From JAMIFN01 sp035906235 (GTDB taxonomy: Bacteria > Pseudomonadota > Gammaproteobacteria > Burkholderiales > Burkholderiaceae_C), in contig JAMIFN010000131.1 of the NCBI GenBank assembly GCA_035906235.1, forward strand, positions 1-10,295: a stretch of 10,295 nt of DNA. Direction: 5' to 3'. The position numbers and the translations under genes are program-made. The notes below the pieces were generated by a model that did no database searches, had not been told where the DNA came from, and saw only the letters and a list, made by a program, of their open reading frames with translations. The stretch's first letter is position 1, and every line of letters begins with the position of its first letter. Below are positions 6,310 to 10,295 of this stretch, piece after piece.

Positions 6310-6319
6310 GGAGGGCAGT

Positions 6320-6562
6320 TTAGTCTTTAGGAATACCCAATGCCGTTTGCAGTTGTTGCGCGGCGGTAGGTAGTGCTGCGGGTGCTGGACGGCGCTGTTG
6401 GCGTGTGACCCAATCGGGGTGGTGTGGCTGCAAAATTTGCAAAGCTGCATCAAACAACCAGCCTGCTTTGAGCAGGCGCTTCATCATCTCATTGGGGTCT
6501 GTGCCCTGGGCGGCTAAGTCTTGCGCCCAGGCAATGATTTCGGGATTGGGTTTTTGGCGCAT
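6320..6562 (-). CDS. Small hypothetical protein between yaaA and pgsA
   Basis: An 80-aa soluble protein starting MRQKPNPEIIAWAQDLAAQG. The first half (7-46) looks like a small helical domain ending in LLKAGWLFDAALQIL. This resembles, from memory, the short helical N-terminal region of some Burkholderiales 2-oxoglutarate/Fe(II) oxygenases; that is a weak likeness. The second half is rich in Pro, Ala and Gln and is probably flexible. It lies 10 bases after the yaaA stop and 10 bases before the pgsA start, in the same direction, so it fits a polycistronic message. Upstream in-frame ATGs would run into yaaA and are less likely. No function can be given. Confidence 0.7.
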   Translation of the reverse strand: MRQKPNPEIIAWAQDLAAQGTDPNEMMKRLLKAGWLFDAALQILQPHHPDWVTRQQRRPAPAALPTAAQQLQTALGIPKD

Positions 6563-6572
6563 AGCGGTGATT

Positions 6573-7361
6573 TTAGGCAAAGGATTTAACAGCGGGGCGG
6601 CGGAATACCAGCTGCTGCGTGCTAGAGCATTGTGGCGCAAAAGCATAGCCTTCTAGTGCGAATGCGCGTAAATCATCAGGGCTTTTTACCTGTTGCTGGG
6701 CGGCCCAGCGCATCATCAGCCCGCGCGCGCGTTTGGCTGCAAAGCTGACGACTTTATATTGCCCGTTTTTCTCGTCTTCAAAACGGCATTCCAGCACGGG
6801 CACGGTCAAGGCCTTGGTGTCCACGGCTTTGAAGTATTCGCCACTTGCTAAATTGACCAGCACCTTGTGCTTGCCTTCGGCCAGTACTTGGTTGAGATGC
6901 TGGACGAGGTGTTTTTGCCAATATTGGTAGAGGTTGCTGGCGCCACCTGTGCCAAAGCGCGTACCCATCTCCAAGCGATAGGGCTGCAGCGCATCCAGTG
7001 GGCGCAGGGCGCCGTAGAGTCCGCTCAAAATTCGCAGGTGAGTGTTCACCCACTGCAGCTGCGCGGGTGTCAGGGTCTTGGCCGCTAGTCCCCCATACAC
7101 ATCGCCATTGAAGGCCAGCGCCGCCGGGCGCACCATGTCGGGGCTGGGCTTGGGCTTCCACGCGGTGTAACGATCGGCATTGAGCTGCGCGAGTTTGTCC
7201 GATAAAGCCATCAGCTCGCCCAATTCGGAACTGCTCAATGTTTTCAACGCGGCAATCAGCTCGGCAGCTTGCGCCTGAAATACGGGTTCTGTGCTGTTGA
7301 TGGCTGGGTCTATGGGGCTGTTGTAGTCCAAAGCCTTGGCGGGAGAGAGCAGAAAAAGCAT
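6573..7361 (-). CDS. yaaA: Peroxide stress protein YaaA (UPF0246/DUF328)
   Basis: A 262-aa protein of standard YaaA length (about 257). It opens MLFLLSPAKALDY and carries the family segments AALAFNGDVYGGL (80-92), ILSGLYGALRPLDALQPYRLEMGT (111-134), NLASGEYFKA (170-179) and SFAAKRARGLMMRW (206-219). In E. coli YaaA is induced by OxyR and limits free iron and oxidative DNA damage during hydrogen peroxide stress; the fold is said to include a DNA-binding HhH-like element. It is cytoplasmic. It follows the DUF2909 gene by 13 bases and precedes the 80-aa gene by 10, so it lies inside the minus-strand run that also ends with the repair gene nth. I saw no OxyR site that I would defend. Confidence 0.95.
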   Translation of the reverse strand: MLFLLSPAKALDYNSPIDPAINSTEPVFQAQAAELIAALKTLSSSELGELMALSDKLAQLNADRYTAWKPKPSPDMVRPAALAFNGDVYGGLAAKTLTPAQLQWVNTHLRILSGLYGALRPLDALQPYRLEMGTRFGTGGASNLYQYWQKHLVQHLNQVLAEGKHKVLVNLASGEYFKAVDTKALTVPVLECRFEDEKNGQYKVVSFAAKRARGLMMRWAAQQQVKSPDDLRAFALEGYAFAPQCSSTQQLVFRRPAVKSFA

Positions 7362-7374
7362 ACAAAGAGATCAA

Positions 7375-7623
7375 TTAGCGCACCAGCGGTGCCGCGTGGG
7401 GGCTGATCCAGCCCAGGGCGTAGGCCAACAAAATCAGCAGTACCAGGGCGATAGACAAGCCCACGCGCCAGGCCAAAGCTCGAGCCATGCGACGCGCACG
7501 CTCGGGTTTGTCACCGTCTTCTGGTGCGCCGTTTGCATCCGCACCGCGGCCCAACAGGAAGAAGACGGCGCAAGCGAGGGCACTAAGCACCGACAATAAT
7601 GCCAACACGATAAAAATTTTCAT
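7375..7623 (-). CDS. Twin-transmembrane protein, DUF2909 family
   Basis: An 82-aa protein with two hydrophobic helices, about residues 3-24 (IFIVLALLSVLSALACAVFFLL) and 54-70 (LSIALVLLILLAYALGW). A polar, charged loop containing RARRMARALAWRVG (42-55) joins them. This layout and the MARAL.RVG motif match DUF2909, a small family usually found beside cytochrome c oxidase assembly genes. That agrees with SURF1 next door, read the other way. Its role is unknown; participation in oxidase assembly is inference from neighbourhood. ATG at 7623 puts the first helix at the N-terminus. The longer in-frame ORF start at 7650 would overlap SURF1. A weak GCGGA lies upstream. Confidence 0.82.
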   Translation of the reverse strand: MKIFIVLALLSVLSALACAVFFLLGRGADANGAPEDGDKPERARRMARALAWRVGLSIALVLLILLAYALGWISPHAAPLVR

Positions 7624-7638
7624 GGAAAGTCCGCCGCT

Positions 7639-8526
7639 GTGAGTCATCAACCGCCTAATACCCTGCTGCGTTTATTGCGTGAGCGCTGTGCGCGCAAGGA
7701 GTTTTGGATTATCACATTGGTGGCGCTGCTGCTGCTGGCTTTGGCTACCCGTTTATGCCTGTGGCAGCTGAACAGAGCAGAGCAAAAACAGCAGCTGCAG
7801 GCGCAGCTGGCACAAACTGCCCAGCTGCCCGTTTGGGCTAATGCGCAACTGCTCCAAGCTGCGCCACCAAGGGCTGAGGCGGCGGCAGCGAACCCTATGG
7901 CGGCAGAGGTGCAGAAATTGGCCTTGGGCTTGCCTGATGCGCATTGGCTCTACCATCCTGTCCGCATATCGGGGCAATGGTTGCCCGCGCAGACGGTGTA
8001 TTTAGAAAACCGCCCCATGCAGGGGAAGACAGGGTTTTGGATTTTCACCCCTTTGGCACTATCGGGCAGCGATAAGTTGCTATGGGTGCAACGCGCTTGG
8101 GTGCCACGCGATTTGCGCGCGCGTAATTTGGTGCCTGCGCTGGCTACGCCCAGCGGCACGGTGTGGCTGCAAGGCCAGTTGCAAGGCCAGCCTAGTGCGC
8201 TGGCCAGTTTAGGCGCTGAGGCCGAGGAGCGCACCAGCACCGGTGCGACGCTGCGTTTAAACCTAGATTGGCAAACCCTGCAAGCCGCAGCAGGCGGGCG
8301 TATGCTGCCCTTTACCGTGCGTGAGGTTGCGTCGGGGCAGGGCGATGGCCTGGGGCGCGATTGGGATATGCCGCCCTTGGGCATAGCCAAACACCAAGGC
8401 TATGCTTTTCAGTGGGCGGGCATGGGGCTGGTGCTGCTGGGGCTGTATCTGTGGTTTCAGCTGCTGCTGCCACTGCGCCAGTTGCGCGCCCGTGCCCGTG
8501 AGGCGGCTTTAAGCGCTCAGGCTTAA
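7639..8526 (+). CDS. SURF1 family cytochrome oxidase assembly protein
   Basis: SURF1/Shy1 proteins sit in the inner membrane and help insert heme a into cytochrome aa3 oxidase subunit I. The 295-aa product has the family architecture of two membrane helices (about 23-41 and 257-276) flanking a periplasmic domain. Family motifs are the WQLNRAEQK stretch after helix 1 (42-50), VRISGQWLPAQTVYLENRP, GFWIFTPL, LWVQRAWVPRD, and the terminal HQGYAFQWAGMG just before helix 2. Length is normal for proteobacteria. GTG at 7639 is the likely start, with a weak GGAAAG 9 bases before it; it lies 15 bases from the divergent DUF2909 start. No oxidase subunit, ctaA/ctaB or cox11 gene is in the window. Confidence 0.93.
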   Translation: MSHQPPNTLLRLLRERCARKEFWIITLVALLLLALATRLCLWQLNRAEQKQQLQAQLAQTAQLPVWANAQLLQAAPPRAEAAAANPMAAEVQKLALGLPDAHWLYHPVRISGQWLPAQTVYLENRPMQGKTGFWIFTPLALSGSDKLLWVQRAWVPRDLRARNLVPALATPSGTVWLQGQLQGQPSALASLGAEAEERTSTGATLRLNLDWQTLQAAAGGRMLPFTVREVASGQGDGLGRDWDMPPLGIAKHQGYAFQWAGMGLVLLGLYLWFQLLLPLRQLRARAREAALSAQA

Positions 8527-8550
8527 AGACTGAGGCTTAAGCGCTTTTTT
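8511..8550 (+). terminator. Possible terminator in the SURF1/rhodanese convergent junction
   Basis: The two stops are only 10 bases apart (8526 and 8537). AAGCGCTCAG (8511-8520) is complementary to CTGA (8530-8533) plus GCGCTT (8541-8546), and GCTTAA (8521-8526) pairs with TTAAGC (8537-8542). T runs continue to 8550. The stems are imperfect and compete, so the call is weak. Confidence 0.35.
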
Positions 8551-8950
8551 CGACGGGGTAGTTGGCGGCCTTCCAAGCGGCTACGCCGCCTTGCAGGCTG
8601 AAGGCTTTTTCATAGCCCAGCTTTTGAGCAATGGCTTGCGCTTTGGCTGAGCGCACGCCGCTGGCGCAGACCAAAACCAGGGGATTGTTTTTGTTTTTGA
8701 CGGTGCTAGCTAGCTTGGCCTCCAAATCCGCCAGCGGAATGTGCTTGGCTTGGGGCAGGTGGCCGGCGTCGTATTCAGCTTTGTCGCAAATATCGACGAC
8801 CTGCGCTTTTTCGCGATTGATCAGGGTCACGGCTGCACTGGGGCTGATGCCTGCGGCTTGACTGCGCCCGCGCAAGGCGGGGACAAAAATCATGGCACCT
8901 GAGGCCGCGGCCAAGGCAAAGAGCAACCAGTTATCGAGCAAAAATTTCAT
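8537..8950 (-). CDS. Membrane-anchored rhodanese-like sulfurtransferase
   Basis: A 137-aa protein with one N-terminal hydrophobic anchor (about residues 7-26, NWLLFALAAASGAMIFVPAL) followed by a single rhodanese domain (about 37-132). The active-site loop is CASGVRS (95-101) with Cys95 and Arg100. VVDICDKAEYDAGHLPQAKHIPL (51-73) and LQGGVAAWKAANYPV (119-133) are classic rhodanese strands. It resembles E. coli YibN. Rhodaneses transfer sulfane sulfur, but the partner cannot be inferred. In many beta/gammaproteobacteria this gene lies beside phosphoglycerate mutase and is followed by grxC-secB. Here it is divergent from gpmA but runs into SURF1, so grxC-secB are absent downstream. ATG at 8950 places the membrane anchor correctly; the start upstream at 9067 adds no homologous sequence. 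Confidence 0.92.
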   Translation of the reverse strand: MKFLLDNWLLFALAAASGAMIFVPALRGRSQAAGISPSAAVTLINREKAQVVDICDKAEYDAGHLPQAKHIPLADLEAKLASTVKNKNNPLVLVCASGVRSAKAQAIAQKLGYEKAFSLQGGVAAWKAANYPVEKSA

Positions 8951-9217
8951 GGGGTAGAAGAAAAGGGCTGATGGGGCAGAGCCGCCGCAGCTATTTACAA
9001 TAGAGGGCTTGCATTGTAGCTTTTGGAAACGCTGCACAACCCTTTTGGGATGCTGGCGCTCTGTCATCAGGATGGGATACGAGGCCGCCTGCTACGGCTT
9101 TGTCGTAAAAAACGAGCCATAGCGGGCGTTCTGGCGATTTTTTTGAACAAAGTAGGCTGCCTGATGGAGAGATGCCAGCGCCGAAAGTGGGCTGTGCAGC
9201 GTCCCCTATTTATTCTT
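8951..9217. other. Divergent intergenic region between rhodanese gene and gpmA
   Basis: This region should hold the promoters of both flanking genes. The only clear symmetry is TACAAT (8996-9001) against ATTGTA (9013-9018), so each strand offers a -10-like TACAAT, but I find no well-spaced -35 partner on either strand. TTGAAC at about 9142-9147 is a possible -35 for gpmA without a good -10. No credible ORF or RNA gene was seen. Confidence 0.35.
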
Positions 9218-9246
9218 AAGGACTGCGCTGGGCGCAGAGACACGAT
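9218..9246 (+). promoter_or_regulatory. gpmA: Hairpin-spaced Shine-Dalgarno of gpmA
   Basis: AAGGA (9218-9222) is 24 bases from the gpmA ATG, too far for normal use. Between them CTGCGC (9223-9228) and GCGCAG (9232-9237) form a perfect 6-bp stem with loop TGG. When folded, AAGGA is 9 bases from ATG. The nearest alternative, GAG at 9237-9239, is weak. Confidence 0.45.
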
Positions 9247-9954
9247 ATGTACAAACTGGTACTCATACGCCACGGCGAATCTCAATGGAATTTGGAAAAC
9301 CGTTTTACCGGCTGGACCGATGTGGACCTGACCGACACGGGCATCGAACAAGCCAAGAACGCTGGTCGCGCGCTCAAAGCGGCGGGTTTTGATTTTGATT
9401 TGGCCTATACCAGCGTGCTCAAACGCGCCAATCGCACGCTCTGGCATGCGCTAGACGAGATGGATCGCACCTGGATCCCCGTCATCAAAGCCTGGCGTTT
9501 GAACGAGCGCCATTACGGCGGTCTGCAAGGCCTGAATAAAGCCGACACGGCGGCCAAATATGGCGACGAGCAAGTGCTGGTTTGGCGCCGCAGTTATGAC
9601 ACGCCGCCACCGGCCCTAGAAGAAGGCGATGCCCGTTGGGAAGGCGAAGATGTGCGCTACACCAAGCTCAAACCTAGCGAAATTCCCCGGACCGAATGCC
9701 TGAAAGACACCGTGGACCGCGTGCTGCCGCTATGGAATGAGTCTTTCGCCCCAGCCATCAAGGCGGGTAAACGCATTGTGATTGCCGCGCACGGCAACTC
9801 TATCCGCGCCTTGGTCAAACACCTCGATGGCATTTCTGATGCCGACATCGTGGGCGTGAACATCCCCAACGGCACGCCGTTGGTGTATGAGCTGGATAAG
9901 GATTTGAAGCCTATCCGCCACTACTATCTGGAAGAGGCCGCAGTGTCGGCTTAA
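9247..9954 (+). CDS. gpmA: 2,3-bisphosphoglycerate-dependent phosphoglycerate mutase
   Basis: A glycolytic and gluconeogenic enzyme that interconverts 3- and 2-phosphoglycerate in the cytoplasm through a phosphohistidine. The 235-aa product is slightly shorter than the common 247-250. All active-site features are present: LIRHGESQWN (6-15) with phospho-acceptor His9, NRFTGWTDVDLT (18-29), LNERHYGGLQGLNK (85-98) with the acid Glu87, and AAHGNSIRALV (180-190) with His182. The shortening is mostly in the loop after SYDTPPP and at the C-terminus, outside the catalytic residues. The start is fixed by the N-terminal strand MYKLVLIRHG, although its ribosome binding site is unusual. It is monocistronic, with tandem terminators downstream and the rhodanese gene divergent upstream. 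Confidence 0.97.
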   Translation: MYKLVLIRHGESQWNLENRFTGWTDVDLTDTGIEQAKNAGRALKAAGFDFDLAYTSVLKRANRTLWHALDEMDRTWIPVIKAWRLNERHYGGLQGLNKADTAAKYGDEQVLVWRRSYDTPPPALEEGDARWEGEDVRYTKLKPSEIPRTECLKDTVDRVLPLWNESFAPAIKAGKRIVIAAHGNSIRALVKHLDGISDADIVGVNIPNGTPLVYELDKDLKPIRHYYLEEAAVSA

Positions 9955-9960
9955 GCTGAC

Positions 9961-10023
9961 TACAAAAAGATGAGCTGCTCAGGCAGCGAGGATGGTTATC
10001 GCCCTAGGGGGTAGGCCAAAAGT
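9961..10023 (+). repeat. Short interspersed intergenic repeat, copy 4 (long form)
   Basis: Starts ACAAAAAGATG and has core AGCTGCTCAGGCAG at 9973-9986. Here the core forms a perfect hairpin, GCTGC-TCAG-GCAGC. The distal end GTAGGCCAAAAGTC (10011-10024) is like the GGCTAAA end of copies 2 and 3, but is farther from the core. It starts 7 bases after the gpmA stop. Confidence 0.5.
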
Positions 10024-10051
10024 CTAGGAAGTAAACAGCCTAAGCACCACG

Positions 10052-10075
10052 CCTGCCCCCATGCGCAGGTTTTTT
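10052..10075 (+). terminator. Intrinsic terminator 1 downstream of gpmA
   Basis: CCTGC (10052-10056) pairs with GCAGG (10065-10069), followed by six T (10070-10075). The stem is short but GC-rich and the T tract is immediate. Confidence 0.6.
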
Positions 10076-10102
10076 AGTCGCTTTGGAAATTGCAGGAACA
10101 CA

Positions 10103-10127
10103 CCACGCCCCAGAGCGTGGTTTTTTT
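10103..10127 (+). terminator. Intrinsic terminator 2 downstream of gpmA
   Basis: CCACGC (10103-10108) pairs with GCGTGG (10115-10120) around CCCAGA, followed by seven T (10121-10127). It is stronger than the first terminator 28 bases upstream. CACCACGCC precedes or starts both (10045-10053, 10101-10109). Confidence 0.8.
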
Positions 10128-10170
10128 CGAGCTAGCACCAGTCTGCACATGGCAGCTTATTGAATTCGCC

Positions 10171-10192
10171 AGTCTGTAAATAGTCTGTAAAT
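10171..10192. repeat. Tandem 11-base duplication before tRNA-His terminator
   Basis: AGTCTGTAAAT occurs twice in direct succession (10171-10181, 10182-10192). A diverged relative, AGTCTGCACAT, lies at 10140-10150, again followed by GGCA. No other function is visible between the gpmA terminators and the tRNA terminator. Confidence 0.7.
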
Positions 10193-10202
10193 GGCACAAA
10201 TG

Positions 10203-10235
10203 AAAAAGCCCGCTATCGTTTAAATAGCAGGCTTT
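10203..10235 (-). terminator. Terminator of tRNA-His transcript
   Basis: On the minus strand a 12-bp stem (10235-10224 with 10216-10205, one G-T wobble) with a seven-base loop is followed by TTTTT (10207-10203). It lies 11 bases after the tRNA CCA end. Confidence 0.85.
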
Positions 10236-10246
10236 CTAGTATTTAC

Positions 10247-10295
10247 TGGGGTGGCTGATGGGGCTCGAACCCACGACAACAGGAATCACAATCCT
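10247..10295 (-). tRNA. tRNA-His (anticodon GUG), 3' part; 5' end outside window
   Basis: The minus strand gives the anticodon arm onward. The loop TTGTGAT holds anticodon GTG at 10289-10287, flanked by AGGA/TCCT of the stem. Then come TTGTCG (variable loop), the T arm GTGGG-TTCGAGC-CCCAT, and the acceptor strand CAGCCAC with C73. The 3' CCA is encoded (10249-10247). C73 is the partner of the extra G-1 typical of tRNA-His. It closely matches E. coli tRNA-His over this stretch. The D arm and 5' acceptor strand are beyond the window. Confidence 0.95.

Noticed and set aside
8996..9018. TACAAT/ATTGTA as a defined divergent promoter pair
   Set aside because: No suitably spaced -35 element on either strand; kept only as a comment on the intergenic region.
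9067..9447. Open frame of 126 codons on the minus strand across the gpmA start
   Set aside because: It is antisense to gpmA and contains no recognisable motif or ribosome site; it arises from codon bias of the real gene.
1..10295. Defence system, prophage, insertion sequence or CRISPR array
   Set aside because: No transposase, integrase, Cas, nuclease-toxin pair or regularly spaced repeat is visible; all gene products are core functions or short unknowns.

Overview
The window looks like a chromosomal housekeeping region of a betaproteobacterium, most likely in the order Burkholderiales and close to Comamonadaceae. The reasons are the tuf-rpsJ pair, a DUF2909 twin-transmembrane gene beside SURF1, a rhodanese gene divergent from gpmA, a ThiD-ThiE fusion, and the strongly Burkholderiales-like wording of S10, EF-Tu and the 2-hydroxyacid dehydrogenase. 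This placement rests on remembered family sequences, not on a search. I see no phage, transposase, CRISPR array or toxin-antitoxin pair.

Layout. (1) 1-649: the 3' end of tuf, an intergenic hairpin, rpsJ, and a strong intrinsic terminator. The str/S10 block stops here instead of running into rplC. (2) 701-1732, minus strand: an NAD(P)-dependent D-2-hydroxyacid dehydrogenase in which the usual catalytic Arg is His. (3) 1846-3203, plus strand: a small membrane-anchored protein coupled by ATGA to tadA. This tadA carries a C-terminal half resembling a decayed haloalkane-dehalogenase-type alpha/beta hydrolase. (4) 3351-7623, minus strand: a closely packed run read as DUF2909 protein, yaaA, an 80-aa unknown, pgsA, thiDE, nth. 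It joins oxidative stress and DNA repair (yaaA, nth), phospholipid synthesis (pgsA) and thiamine synthesis (thiDE). (5) 7639-8526, plus strand: SURF1, a cytochrome oxidase assembly factor, starting with GTG only 15 bases from the divergent DUF2909 start. (6) 8537-8950, minus strand: a membrane-anchored rhodanese, convergent with SURF1. (7) 9247-9954, plus strand: gpmA, followed by two tandem terminators. (8) 10203-10295, minus strand: the 3' part of tRNA-His(GUG) with its own terminator.

The genes are mostly ordinary core functions. The points that stand out are the TadA fusion with its apparently inactivated hydrolase-like tail, the Arg-to-His change in the dehydrogenase, a short interspersed intergenic repeat with four copies (core AGCTRNTYAGGCAG), and a gpmA leader in which a hairpin sits between a distant AAGGA and the start codon. 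I did not find a convincing wholly new multi-gene system.
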